From assembly GCF_002205845.1 (NCBI RefSeq), contig NZ_NISI01000005.1, forward strand, positions 1-64,000: a stretch of DNA of 64,000 bases. Direction: 5' to 3'. The stretch comes from Roseateles puraquae (lineage in GTDB: Bacteria; Pseudomonadota; Gammaproteobacteria; Burkholderiales; Burkholderiaceae_C). Below the pieces are notes generated by a model. That model worked only from the letters and a program-made list of their open reading frames with translations. It had not been told where the DNA came from and searched no databases. The translations under genes and the position numbers were made by a program. Every line of letters begins with the position of its first letter. The first letter of the stretch is position 1. Shown here piece by piece: positions 31,934 to 42,639 of this stretch.

Positions 31934-34175
31934 GAACCGCCTGTCCCCGTGGCGCCTGACCGCTGTGGCCCTGGCCGCTACGTTGGCGGCCTGTGCGCCG
32001 CTGCAGCCTGTCATCCCGCCGTCGCTACCCTTGCCGGCCGGCAGCGGCAGTACGGCAGGCATCGACCCCACGGCAGCGCGCAACAGCAGCCTGCGGGTCA
32101 CGCCGTTGCCGCAGCCGCCCGAGTCGCAGGCCTCGCGCCTGCAGCAGCAGCGCATCGCGCAAGACGCGGCTGAGCTGCGCCAGCAGGCTGCCTCCCAGGA
32201 AGACGTTGCCGCCATCAACCTGCAGCAGGTGCCGCTGGGCACCTTCATTCAGGTCGTCTACGCCGAGATCCTGAAGCGCAACGTCAACATCGACCCGGCC
32301 GTGCTCAGCCGCACTGAGCCGGTCACGTTCCGCTCGGGCGCCGTGCAGTCGGCGGCCCAACTCGACAATGCGCTGAAGCTGCTGCTCAAGAGCTACGGCG
32401 TGGCGGCCATCGACGTTGGCGGCCTCGTGCGCGTCGTGCCCGACAACGCCCAGGTTGGCAACCTGCCCGAGCTGCGCCGCGGCACGCTGTCGCCGGACAC
32501 GCCGCTGCCCCTGCGCCCGGTGTTCCAGCTGGTGGAGATGCAGACCGTGCGGCAGTCCGACGTGGCTGGCTGGCTCAAGACGTTGTTCGGCTCGCGCGTG
32601 ACGGTGCAGGAAGACATCGGCCGCAATGCGCTGCTGTTGAGCGGTTCGCCCGACAACATGCAGGCCGCACTCGAGACCATCCGCGTGCTGGACCAGCCGC
32701 TGATGAGCGGCCGCCGCAGCATTGCGCTGACGCCCGCCTACTGGTCGGTCGACGACCTGGCACGTCGTTTGAACGAGGTGCTCACGGCCCAGGGCTATGC
32801 CGTGGCGCCGCTGGGTTCGCTGAGCCAGCAAGGCGGTGTCCGCTACCCGGTGGTGTTGCTGCCGGTGGCCGGCACGAACCAGATCTTCGTGTTCGCGGCG
32901 ACCGACGAGGTGCTCAAGCACGTCGAGAACTGGGCCCGCACACTGGACCGCCCCAACGAGCGCGGCATCGGCAAGAACTACTTCACCTACCAGGTCAAGC
33001 ACAAGGATGCCGGGGCGCTGGCCAAGACGCTGGAGCAGCTGCTCTCGGGTCAGGCGCGTCCGGCCGCCGCCACAGCGACGGCCGGCGCGTCGGGGCAGGG
33101 CGGGGCCGGCACCGGCACGACTTCGACAGGCGCCACCTCCGTGGTGGTGGACCAGTCCAGCAACATGCTGATCTTCCAGGCTGCCGCCGATGAGTACTCG
33201 CAGATCAGCGCCCTGCTGCAAACGCTGGACCGGCCCGCCAAGGCGGCCCTGATCGAGGTGACGGTGGCCGAGCTGTCCTTGACGGACACCAGCCAGCTTG
33301 GCGTCGAATGGCTGGCCACGCATGCGATGAGCAGCGGGGCCACCATCATCGGGGGCACTTCGGGCGGCTTGTCCATCGGTTCGGCCGGTGCCACGTTCAA
33401 GGTGCTCGACACCGTGGGCGGCGTGCGCGCCACCCTCAACGCGCTGGCCTCCAACAACCAGGCCACCATCCTCTCCAGCCCGCGCGTGCAGGCGCGCAAT
33501 GGCGAGACGGCCACCATCCAGGTCGGCCAGGAAGTGCCCATCATCACGAGCCAGCAGACCACGGGCTCCACGGTGGTTACCGGCACCACCACGGCCAACT
33601 CGGTGCTGCAGACCATCCAGTACCGCAACACGGGTGTGATCCTGAAGGTCAAGCCCGTCATCCATTCCGGCGATCAGATCGACCTGGAAGTGCAGCAGGA
33701 AGTGAGCGCCGCGGCGTCCACCAACACCGGCGTCAACAACTCGCCCACCTTCAGCACGCGCAAGCTCGACACCAAGTTGACGCTGCGCAACGGCTCGACC
33801 GTGCTGATGGGCGGCCTGATCTCCAACGACGACAGCAAGGGCCAGGCCGGCATCCCGCTGCTCAAGGACATTCCCATCCTCGGCACGCTGTTCAGCACCC
33901 AGACCAAGTCCGGGACACGTCGTGAGCTGGTCGTGCTGATCACGCCCTACATCCTGAACGACAGCCACGATGCTGAGGCGATGACCGACGCCTTCCGGCG
34001 CATGCTCGGCCCCTGGGCCGCGCCCACCACGGCGCCGGCCCCGGCAACCGTGCCGGCGGCGCCTGTGACACCGGCGCCCCTGCCGGCCCCTTCGCCTGCG
34101 CCGGCTCCCGTGTTGACAACCCCGCCGGCCGCCCCGCCTGCCTCGGCCCCCGAGGCTGTGAAGTCGGCCTCCTGA
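31908..34175 (+). CDS. gspD: Type II secretion secretin GspD
   Basis: Outer-membrane channel, 755 residues. The start region carries a lipoprotein signal with lipobox LAAC (Cys about residue 29), unusual since most secretins rely on a separate pilotin. Periplasmic N0-N3 domains are followed by the secretin core (VQARNGETATIQVGQEVPII and LLKDIPILGTLFSTQTK). The C-terminus is a roughly 55-residue Pro/Ala tail. A Gly/Thr-rich loop interrupts N3 (around 385-415). The TTG start has AAGGTGGAG five bases upstream; a GTG at 31923 is an alternative. Confidence 0.93.
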   Translation: MESNNVRNENRLSPWRLTAVALAATLAACAPLQPVIPPSLPLPAGSGSTAGIDPTAARNSSLRVTPLPQPPESQASRLQQQRIAQDAAELRQQAASQEDVAAINLQQVPLGTFIQVVYAEILKRNVNIDPAVLSRTEPVTFRSGAVQSAAQLDNALKLLLKSYGVAAIDVGGLVRVVPDNAQVGNLPELRRGTLSPDTPLPLRPVFQLVEMQTVRQSDVAGWLKTLFGSRVTVQEDIGRNALLLSGSPDNMQAALETIRVLDQPLMSGRRSIALTPAYWSVDDLARRLNEVLTAQGYAVAPLGSLSQQGGVRYPVVLLPVAGTNQIFVFAATDEVLKHVENWARTLDRPNERGIGKNYFTYQVKHKDAGALAKTLEQLLSGQARPAAATATAGASGQGGAGTGTTSTGATSVVVDQSSNMLIFQAAADEYSQISALLQTLDRPAKAALIEVTVAELSLTDTSQLGVEWLATHAMSSGATIIGGTSGGLSIGSAGATFKVLDTVGGVRATLNALASNNQATILSSPRVQARNGETATIQVGQEVPIITSQQTTGSTVVTGTTTANSVLQTIQYRNTGVILKVKPVIHSGDQIDLEVQQEVSAAASTNTGVNNSPTFSTRKLDTKLTLRNGSTVLMGGLISNDDSKGQAGIPLLKDIPILGTLFSTQTKSGTRRELVVLITPYILNDSHDAEAMTDAFRRMLGPWAAPTTAPAPATVPAAPVTPAPLPAPSPAPAPVLTTPPAAPPASAPEAVKSAS

Positions 34176-34179
34176 GCCC

Positions 34180-35877
<1,698 letters not shown>

Positions 35878-35881
35878 GGCC

Positions 35882-37090
35882 ATGCCGACCTTCAGCTACC
35901 GCGCGCAGGACGCCAGCGGCCGCATCGTGGCCGGTCAGCTGGACAGCGTCAGTGAAGGCGACGCTGCCCGCGAGCTGCTGCGCCAGGGCCTGCGCCCGGT
36001 GTCGCTCACGTCCGCCACGCCAGTGCTCGCCGCGGCCAGCCCCGGTCGGGCTCGGTCGCTGACGCTGGCGGACCGGGAGGTCGGCCTGCGTGAGCTGTCG
36101 ACCTTGCTGCAGGCGGGGGTGCCGTTGGACGAGGCGCTGGAGTCCCTCGCCGTCGGCCATGCGACCGGCCCGGTGGGGGCGTGCATGTCGCGGGCACTCA
36201 CGTCGGTGCGCGCCGGCCGCAGCCTCTTTGAAGCCATCGAGCACAGCGGCCTGGGCCTGCCCGAGCATCTGCTCACGCTGGTCAAGGTGGGCGAGGCCAG
36301 CGGTCAGTTGGCCGCCGCGCTGGCCGATGCCGCCTCGCAACTGGAGCTGGCGCGCCGCACACTCTCCGAACTGCGTGCTGCGCTGATCTACCCCACGGTG
36401 CTCGTCACGGCGGGCCTGGCGGCCGTGCTGATCATCTTCATCGGTGTCATCCCGCGTTTTGCGCCGCTGCTGAAGTCGGCACGCGGCCAGGTGCCGGAGT
36501 TCTCGGCCTGGGTCATCGAGACGGCCGTGTTCATGAAGGCCAACGTGCTGTGGCTCGGCATCGGCGCCAGCGCCGTGGTGATGGCCCTGGCGGTGGCCTT
36601 GTCTCGCCCGGGCTTCCGCCAGTCCCTGATGGACCGGCTGGCCGCAGCACCCGTGGTGGGCCCGTGGTTGCGGGATGCCGAGGTGGGCCGCTGGGCGACG
36701 CTGATGGGCACCATGTTGCGCAATCGGGTGCCCTTGCTTGACGCCCTGCGCCTGTCGGTGGGCGCCATCGGCCTGCAGGAGTTCCGTGTGCTGGTGTCGT
36801 CCACCGCGCGCGAGCTTCAGCAGGGTCGCACGCTCTACGACAGCCTGCGCCATTCCCACTGGATTCCGGCCGCCCGCCTGAACCTCATCAAGGTCGGTGA
36901 ACGCGCGGGCAGCCTGGACGCCATGCTGGCCTCGCTCGGCAGCCTGCAGTCCGAGGCCGCGCGCGAGCGCCAGCGTCAGGCCATGGCCTTGATCGAGCCG
37001 GTGGCCATCCTCGTCATCGGCGCGGTGATCGGGGCGCTGATGGTCTCGGTGATGATGGCGATCACCTCAATGAACAGCGGCGCTGTCTGA
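35882..37090 (+). CDS. gspF: Type II secretion inner-membrane platform protein GspF
   Basis: 402 residues with two T2SSF domains (about 70-193 and 272-393) and three membrane helices (around 170, 220 and 375). The hallmarks LSTLLQAGVPLDEALE and VGEASGQLAAAL, then VGERAGSLDAML in the second repeat, are clear. It is the last gene of the operon; no gspN or gspO (prepilin peptidase) is present, so the peptidase must be encoded elsewhere. The 3' end overlaps the convergent gene by 24 bases. Confidence 0.95.
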   Translation: MPTFSYRAQDASGRIVAGQLDSVSEGDAARELLRQGLRPVSLTSATPVLAAASPGRARSLTLADREVGLRELSTLLQAGVPLDEALESLAVGHATGPVGACMSRALTSVRAGRSLFEAIEHSGLGLPEHLLTLVKVGEASGQLAAALADAASQLELARRTLSELRAALIYPTVLVTAGLAAVLIIFIGVIPRFAPLLKSARGQVPEFSAWVIETAVFMKANVLWLGIGASAVVMALAVALSRPGFRQSLMDRLAAAPVVGPWLRDAEVGRWATLMGTMLRNRVPLLDALRLSVGAIGLQEFRVLVSSTARELQQGRTLYDSLRHSHWIPAARLNLIKVGERAGSLDAMLASLGSLQSEAARERQRQAMALIEPVAILVIGAVIGALMVSVMMAITSMNSGAV

Positions 37091-38614
37091 TCGGATCTTG
37101 AACGGCGTCACTGGGTCGCCGCTGCGGCCGCGGAAGAAGGTGGCGACATCGGCCGGCGATTGCAGGCGGCGCTCCACGAGTGCGGGTACCAGGTCGCGCA
37201 GCGCGGTGGTGCTGATGGGCTGATCCAGCTTGGCCGGGCTGGTTGCGTCGCTGAACCACACGATGAAGGGCACGTGCTGGTCGTTGGTCTTGCCCGCCGC
37301 TCCCGCGCCGGGGCCGCGCTGCTGCTCGTAGATCGCCGCCCACATTTCCTTTTCGCGCAGCCAATGGTCGGACGTGAGGATCATGGCCGAGGCTGGGCCC
37401 GCCTGCTGCACCGTCTGGCGCAGGTCGGCCAGCAGCCGGGACATCTCCGCGAGGTTGGCGCGGTAGTCCTCGATCAGTGTGCGGGGCGTCACACCGGGCG
37501 CGGCGATCGGCGGGTGCGGCACGTTCAGATGCAACCAGACGACGGTATTCGCCGGGTCAGCGACGGCGCTCAGCGCAGCCTCGCGCAGCCGTGCATACGT
37601 GCCGCTCCACTGGCGCAGGAAGTCGGTGTACGGATTGTCGAAGTCGCGCTGCTGGCGGAAGGCACGCGCCAGCGATGCCTGCCAGCCCGGGAAGAACCGC
37701 ACCGGCTCGGCATGGCAGCGCCGTGGGGCGGGCACCACGGCGCAGTAGTCGTGATAGAAGCCTACGACCGCGTAGGCATGGCCCCGTGCCTGCAGATCGG
37801 TGAACAGCGTGGGCGTGCCGGCGTCGAAGCGGCTGCCGTCGTTGGCGATCAGGTAGCCGGGGCCGCCCTTGGCGACGGCGCCGAAGCGTCGGCCGAGCGT
37901 CATGCCTGGGATGGAGCTCAGCGTGCTCGTGCCTGCGGGCATGGCCTGGGTCGCCTGAAAGCTCTGGGCAAGCAGGTCGCGCAACGGCGGCGTGTCGAAC
38001 AGGCGCTCCCGCATGGAGATTTCCTGATCCCACTCGTCCAGGATCACGACAAGCGTTCTGCGCACGGGGCTTGCGGGCTGTTGGGAGGGTGCCAGCGTGA
38101 CCGAGGTCACCGACGGCCCTGTGACGAGCCTGGCCAGGTAGGCAGGCATGCCCGGCTGCAGCAGATACATCGACACCAGCGTGAGGCCGCAGGCAGTGGC
38201 GATGCGCCACTGCGAGGCTGGGGCCGCCCGCCAAGCGGTCCAACCGGCGGCGGCGACGCAGCCCAGTAGCAGGCCGGCCTTCAGTGCACCGCCCAGGGGC
38301 AGCGCGGCGGCCAGGGGCCGACGCAGCACTTGAAAGATGGCCACGAACAGCAATGCCAGCAGCAAGGCCCGCACGAGGCCGGCGATCAGCCAGGGACGCT
38401 GGGGCTGGTCGAGCAACCCGCCCGCCAGGGCAGCGACCAGCAGCAACGCCAGCAATGTGCTGCCTTCGCGCAGAAACAGGCCCGGTTGGAAGGCGACGTA
38501 AACGGCTGAGGGGCTTTGCAGCAGGCTGTCACCCAGCGCTGCGCTGGCCAGGGCGATGAGCGTCAGCCCGGCGTAACGGGCCGCCTGCGCGAGGAAACGC
38601 ATGAAAGTGGGCAT
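37067..38614 (-). CDS. Membrane-anchored alkaline-phosphatase-superfamily (sulfatase-like) protein
   Basis: 515 residues. About five N-terminal membrane helices (10-160) are followed by a periplasmic sulfatase/AlkP fold. Likely metal and nucleophile residues: DEWD (about 193-196), AGTSTLSSIPG (Thr/Ser near 229) and TSDHW (near 417). The layout resembles LtaS/EptA-type phospho-transferases, but it is distinct from EptA by pattern. It probably transfers or removes a phospho- or sulfo-group on a surface glycan or lipid. It is the last gene of a three-gene minus cassette, with six bases separating it from the methyltransferase. Confidence 0.72.
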   Translation of the reverse strand: MPTFMRFLAQAARYAGLTLIALASAALGDSLLQSPSAVYVAFQPGLFLREGSTLLALLLVAALAGGLLDQPQRPWLIAGLVRALLLALLFVAIFQVLRRPLAAALPLGGALKAGLLLGCVAAAGWTAWRAAPASQWRIATACGLTLVSMYLLQPGMPAYLARLVTGPSVTSVTLAPSQQPASPVRRTLVVILDEWDQEISMRERLFDTPPLRDLLAQSFQATQAMPAGTSTLSSIPGMTLGRRFGAVAKGGPGYLIANDGSRFDAGTPTLFTDLQARGHAYAVVGFYHDYCAVVPAPRRCHAEPVRFFPGWQASLARAFRQQRDFDNPYTDFLRQWSGTYARLREAALSAVADPANTVVWLHLNVPHPPIAAPGVTPRTLIEDYRANLAEMSRLLADLRQTVQQAGPASAMILTSDHWLREKEMWAAIYEQQRGPGAGAAGKTNDQHVPFIVWFSDATSPAKLDQPISTTALRDLVPALVERRLQSPADVATFFRGRSGDPVTPFKIRSDSAAVH

Positions 38615-38620
38615 GAGAGA

Positions 38621-40000
38621 TCAACGTCGCTGCAATTGCAGCAGCGTGCGGTGAGACGAGATCCGTGTCTGTTCACGCAGTTCGAACCAAGGCCTGGCCG
38701 CATCGAGCAGGGTCTGAAGGCTCCAGCCCTCGTACAGGCTGGCGTTGGCGGCTGCAATCTCGGCGAAGCGGGGGTCGTCCCGCGGGACGAACTCCAGCAA
38801 CAGAGTGCCGGCGCAGCAGTCCGCAAGCGTCTCGAACAGCTGCGGCAGGGGCAGGCGCTCCGTCACGGCCAGGTGATGGACCACGGCGAGCATCAACACC
38901 AGATCGAAACGGCCACTCAGGCGTGTGGGAAGGCTCTGCGTCTCAGTCAGTTGCCAGCCCGTCGCGGGCGTGGGCCGGGCGAAGTTGGCGTGAATGCACT
39001 GGATGTCCGAACCGTTGTCGCGCAGATGGCGATGCAACTGGTCTAGGGCGTTGATGTCGTCATCGAGCGCGACCACCTTGGCGCCGGCCAGGGCCGCGAG
39101 CAGGGAGAACTCCCCGCTGTTGGCGCCAATGTCCAGCACGCGCTGCGGGCGGCGGGCCGAGACGAGGGCCTGGACCGCGGTGCGCTTGGCTTGCAGCTCA
39201 GCGTCGGCATAGTGATCGCGGTTGCCGGTGTAGGCGCTCCAGGTGGACACCGCCTGGCTGCTGCGCGCAAGGCGTTGGATGAAGCCCCGCAGGTTCGACA
39301 GGAGCCAAGGGGTGCCGTCCGCCCTCGGGTTGTGAGGCGTCTTGCCCGGTGCGTGCTCGCGCGCCGTGTTGCCGGCGATACGACGCCGCTCCAGCCGGGC
39401 GGGCAGGCGCACATGCAGCCACATAGCCAATCCCAGGTGGGCATGCCAGGGAATGAAAGGCGCCACCTCGGCCGCCCGCAGGCCGTCCCGGTGGGCCAGG
39501 AAGATGTCCCGCGGCGTGCGGCCATGCTGGGCAATCGCCAGCAGTGGCAGCACGAAGTGACGCACGAACTGGCCATACGCCTGCCAGCCCGGCGCGTCGT
39601 CGGGCTGCCGCTTCTGCAACGACAGCAGGTCGCAGAGCACGGGCCGCGAGCCCTGGAACAGCACGTTGTTGGCTGGCGCGTCCTTCAGCGTCCAGCCCGC
39701 GACCCAGGCGCGGGTCTGCACGTCCAGCGTGAGCAACGCCGCATCGGCCAGCATGGCCGGCGTCCATTCGAAAGGGTAGCTGGGGATGTCGACCCGCGGA
39801 TGATCGATCTCCAGGCCGCCGTCGGCCGAAGGCCGCACGTTGCGCGCTTCAATGAGGAAGCCATCGCGGATGAGGCCGGCATACAGGTCGGAGTCCAGCA
39901 GTTCCTGCGTGGCCGCCCGTGCCGCAGCGTGCACGACTCGGAGGATGCGTCGCCCATCATCCTCGACCTGGCCGGCCGGGTCGCGAAAGCTTCGGCTCAT
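38621..40000 (-). CDS. Kinase-like domain fused to class I methyltransferase
   Basis: 459 residues. The C-terminal half is a SAM methyltransferase: VLDIGANSGEF (288-298), acidic loop ALDDD (311-315), VLMLAVVHHLAVTE as the catalytic strand. The N-terminal half shows FRDPAG, then LKDAPANNVLF and VLCDLLS; the spacing of D107, N112 and D124 looks like the catalytic loop and metal Asp of kinase-like folds. The combination is known in uncharacterised methyltransferases near polysaccharide genes; function unknown. The start ATG (40000) overlaps the stop of the small membrane protein gene. A longer upstream frame to 41518 lies antisense to a glycosyltransferase and is rejected. Confidence 0.7.
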   Translation of the reverse strand: MSRSFRDPAGQVEDDGRRILRVVHAAARAATQELLDSDLYAGLIRDGFLIEARNVRPSADGGLEIDHPRVDIPSYPFEWTPAMLADAALLTLDVQTRAWVAGWTLKDAPANNVLFQGSRPVLCDLLSLQKRQPDDAPGWQAYGQFVRHFVLPLLAIAQHGRTPRDIFLAHRDGLRAAEVAPFIPWHAHLGLAMWLHVRLPARLERRRIAGNTAREHAPGKTPHNPRADGTPWLLSNLRGFIQRLARSSQAVSTWSAYTGNRDHYADAELQAKRTAVQALVSARRPQRVLDIGANSGEFSLLAALAGAKVVALDDDINALDQLHRHLRDNGSDIQCIHANFARPTPATGWQLTETQSLPTRLSGRFDLVLMLAVVHHLAVTERLPLPQLFETLADCCAGTLLLEFVPRDDPRFAEIAAANASLYEGWSLQTLLDAARPWFELREQTRISSHRTLLQLQRR

Positions 40001-40224
40001 CAGGAGCGGTCGCGTTTGAAGCGCCGCTTGATCGCCAGCCAGATCTGCTTCGGATTGCGTAGGTAGTACAGCACCCCGACCGCGCCGGCGATGAGGCCCT
40101 GGATCAACAGATGAGCGGAGCCGCCATCGATGTAGGCGTGCGCGTGACCCATGGTGGCAAGGAGCACCAGCAGGACCAACAGGGCTTGACGAAGGACGAC
40201 CATGGAGAGTGCCAGAAGACGCAC
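40000..40224 (-). CDS. Small membrane protein with YIDGG motif
   Basis: 74 residues. An N-terminal signal or membrane segment (VLRQALLVLLVLLATMGHAH) is followed by YIDGGSAHLLIQGLIAGAVG, a second membrane helix, and a basic tail (KQIWLAIKRRFKRD). Small proteins with a YIDPGSG-like motif are often encoded next to AlkP-superfamily and exopolysaccharide genes; their role is unknown. It is the first gene of the minus cassette and overlaps the next start by one base (TGATG). Confidence 0.65.
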   Translation of the reverse strand: MRLLALSMVVLRQALLVLLVLLATMGHAHAYIDGGSAHLLIQGLIAGAVGVLYYLRNPKQIWLAIKRRFKRDRS

Positions 40225-40408
40225 ACCAGTAACGCTGGCACGCTGGGTGGGATGTTAACAGCCGGGCACCGGCCGGTCTGGCGCGTCCCGGTGCGCAGCG
40301 GCCTCCGTGGCAGGGCACTCGCGTGCATACAATCGCGCGCTGTTCAATGGTCGCCCAAGCCGCGATCGCATCTCTGAGGCGTGAGGCGCCTTGCGAGCAG
40401 CCCCTTAC
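40225..40408. promoter_or_regulatory. Divergent promoter region between minus cassette and locus B
   Basis: 184 non-coding bases. TACAAT at 40327-40332 is a plausible plus-strand -10 for locus B, 77 bases before the GT2 start. No strong -35 and no notable dyad was found. Confidence 0.35.
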
Positions 40409-41338
40409 ATGCCCCAGCCCCTCGTCAGCATCGTCACGTCGGTCTTCAACCAGGCGGAGTACCTGGAAGCGACCATGCGTAGCGTGCTCGCTCAGGACTA
40501 CCCCGCACTCGAATACATCGTCATCGACGACGGGTCCACGGACACTTCGTTGGAGGTGGCGCGTCGGGTGGCCGATGCGCATCCGGGTCGGGTTACCGTG
40601 CTGACGCAGGCCAATGCAGGCCAGGCGGCCAGCCTCAACCGTGGCTGGAGTTTGAGTCGCGGGGACGTCCTTGCTTACCTCAGTTCCGACGACTGTCTGG
40701 CGCCCCACGCGGTCAGCCGCATGGTTGAGGCTCTGCAGTCGCAGCCCGAGGTGGTGGTGGCCTACTGTGACTTCGAGCTCATCGATCACCGAGGCGCAGC
40801 CATCCGTACTGTGCGGACGGAGGACTTTGATCTGCGCCGGTTGCGAGTCGATCTGGTGTGCCAGCCCGGCCCCGGGGCGTTTTTCCGTCGTGCCGTCTTC
40901 GATCGCACGGGCGGCTGGCGTGCCGAACTCCGGCAGGTTCCCGATTTCGAGTTCTGGCTGCGCGCCGCCACCCATGGCACGTTCCTTCGCGTGCCGGAAC
41001 CGCTTGCGCAGTACCGCATCCACGATCGCTCGGCGTCTTTCCGGGCCATGCCTGAAGCCCGGGCCGAGGAGATCTGCGGGGTCATGCGCCAGTACTGGCA
41101 AGGGCAGGTCGGTATCGAAGCGGACCTTGCCATGGCCAAGTCGCTGTGCATTGCGGCCAAGAACCATGCGCAGGCCGGCCGGCCCTGGTTGGGGGCCAAG
41201 CGCCTGCTGGAGGCATTCCGTCTGGCACCCCGATTGCTCGTGTCGGCGCAGAGTTGGCGGCCCTTTCTGTTCGGCCTTGCCTTCTGGTGCTTCGGCATCG
41301 TGTCGGTCGTTCGACGTTTTCGCAGGGCGCAGGGATGA
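40409..41338 (+). CDS. Glycosyltransferase family 2, locus B
   Basis: 309 residues, GT-A fold. The N-terminus VSIVTSVFNQAEYLEATMRS, VIDDGSTD (nucleotide binding), ANAGQAASLNRGW and the DxD-like YLSSDD are standard. The acceptor-side YCDFELID and PDFEFWLRAA follow. A C-terminal hydrophobic helix (FLFGLAFWCFGIVSVV) may tether it to the membrane. The ATG at 40409 gives the normal start; TTG 40391 is possible. It overlaps the next gene by four bases. Confidence 0.9.
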   Translation: MPQPLVSIVTSVFNQAEYLEATMRSVLAQDYPALEYIVIDDGSTDTSLEVARRVADAHPGRVTVLTQANAGQAASLNRGWSLSRGDVLAYLSSDDCLAPHAVSRMVEALQSQPEVVVAYCDFELIDHRGAAIRTVRTEDFDLRRLRVDLVCQPGPGAFFRRAVFDRTGGWRAELRQVPDFEFWLRAATHGTFLRVPEPLAQYRIHDRSASFRAMPEARAEEICGVMRQYWQGQVGIEADLAMAKSLCIAAKNHAQAGRPWLGAKRLLEAFRLAPRLLVSAQSWRPFLFGLAFWCFGIVSVVRRFRRAQG

Positions 41339-42639
41339 TGAGCGCCACCGCGTCATGGGATGCGGCGCCGGTGCGCCGCCGTTGGTTGTTCGGCGCTTTG
41401 CTGTGGATCTTTGCGCTCGGGCCTTACGCGGCTGGTGAGGGGTATGGTTCCTCCGTCGGCCCGCATGTGCTGTTCTTGCTGTTGCTCGCCGGCTGGGAGG
41501 CCAGCCGTGGCTTTGCACCGGGGCGATGGTGGCGCATGGTGGCGGGGGCCACCGTGTTGTTGAGCCTCCATTTCCTGGGATCGCTCTTCAGCACGCCCTG
41601 TCAGGACCTGACCGGCAAGTCCATGGGCAGCTTCGTGCTGTTCATTGCCCTGATCTGGGCGCTCGCCGTACTGGCACGGGCCGTCGAACTCGATGACCGT
41701 CGCCTGTTGCGCACGCTGGCGGCGTTGTCGGCCACGGTGACGGTGACCGTCATCCTGCATCATGGCCTGCTGCTCATCAACGGCCGCACGGCTTTTGAGC
41801 GGGCCAGCGGTATCTTCCCTGAACCAAGTCACCTGGCACTGGCACTCACGCCTGCGCTGGTGGCCCTGGGTTTCAGTGGCCGAGCGGCGGTCACGGGGTT
41901 GGCACTGGCCTTCATCGCCGTGCTGTTGCTGTTTTCAAGTTCCTCCACGCTCATCGTGCTGCTGCTGCTGGCGCTGGCCTGCGTTGCCGTTGCCATGGGG
42001 CATGCCCGGCGTGTCAAGACTTTGATGACGCGGCTTGTCTTGCCAGTTGCCGCGGTGCTGGCGCTCGTGTGGGTATCGCCCTACCGGGACGACGCCATAG
42101 CGCGCGTTGCCGGTGTGCAGGAGGCCGGCTTGCAGGCGGCAGACACCAGTTCCAACGCATCCAGCATCATCTACGTGATGGGCTGGGAGCACGCCATCGA
42201 AAACCTGGACGTGACCCGCGGCTTCGGGCTGGGTTTCAACCGCATGGGGTGCGAACCTCGTCCGGTTACCGATACCGCCGACATCATCGACCTGCTCGGC
42301 CTTGGCGATGCCAACTACAACGACGGTTCCTTCACCATTTCCAAGGTGCTGAGCGAACTCGGCTGGCTGGGCGCGGCCATGTGGGGCGTGATGCTGCTGG
42401 TGTTCGTTCACTTCCTGCGCCGACTGGCGCATGGCGTGAAACCTGAGCGTCGTGTGACGGTGGCGCTTCTGGTGGGCATGGTGGCCGTGTTGTTGTTGGG
42501 CAGCTTCATTCGCGGAACCGGCTACTTCTCCGGCCCCTTCCTCGCGGGGCTCTTCGGGCTCATGTGCCTGCAGCGGGTTCTCGCTGAAGAGGCCGCAGAG
42601 CGTCAGAAGGCTCGCGCATCGGAGGAGCCGTCATGCTGA
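41335..42639 (+). CDS. wzy: O-antigen/polysaccharide polymerase (Wzy-like)
   Basis: 434 residues, about eleven membrane segments. The large loop contains ASGIFPEPSHLALAL, the EPSH-type segment common in Wzy/O-antigen ligase proteins, and a second periplasmic loop from about 265 to 330. It would polymerise repeat units in a Wzy-dependent pathway together with the Wzx gene that follows and the Wzz-like gene at 51416. A ligase (WaaL) cannot be excluded, since the two share topology. It overlaps the flippase by seven bases. Confidence 0.75.
   Translation: MMSATASWDAAPVRRRWLFGALLWIFALGPYAAGEGYGSSVGPHVLFLLLLAGWEASRGFAPGRWWRMVAGATVLLSLHFLGSLFSTPCQDLTGKSMGSFVLFIALIWALAVLARAVELDDRRLLRTLAALSATVTVTVILHHGLLLINGRTAFERASGIFPEPSHLALALTPALVALGFSGRAAVTGLALAFIAVLLLFSSSSTLIVLLLLALACVAVAMGHARRVKTLMTRLVLPVAAVLALVWVSPYRDDAIARVAGVQEAGLQAADTSSNASSIIYVMGWEHAIENLDVTRGFGLGFNRMGCEPRPVTDTADIIDLLGLGDANYNDGSFTISKVLSELGWLGAAMWGVMLLVFVHFLRRLAHGVKPERRVTVALLVGMVAVLLLGSFIRGTGYFSGPFLAGLFGLMCLQRVLAEEAAERQKARASEEPSC

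Noticed and set aside
37067-38614. EptA-type lipid A phosphoethanolamine transferase
   Set aside because: Topology is similar, but the nucleophile region and overall motifs do not match EptA well enough; kept as a general AlkP-superfamily protein.
40001-41518. Upstream extension of the methyltransferase reading frame on the minus strand (965 codons in all)
   Set aside because: It runs antisense through the GT2 and small-membrane-protein genes, has no domain pattern, and the ATG at 40000 fits the overlap with the preceding gene.
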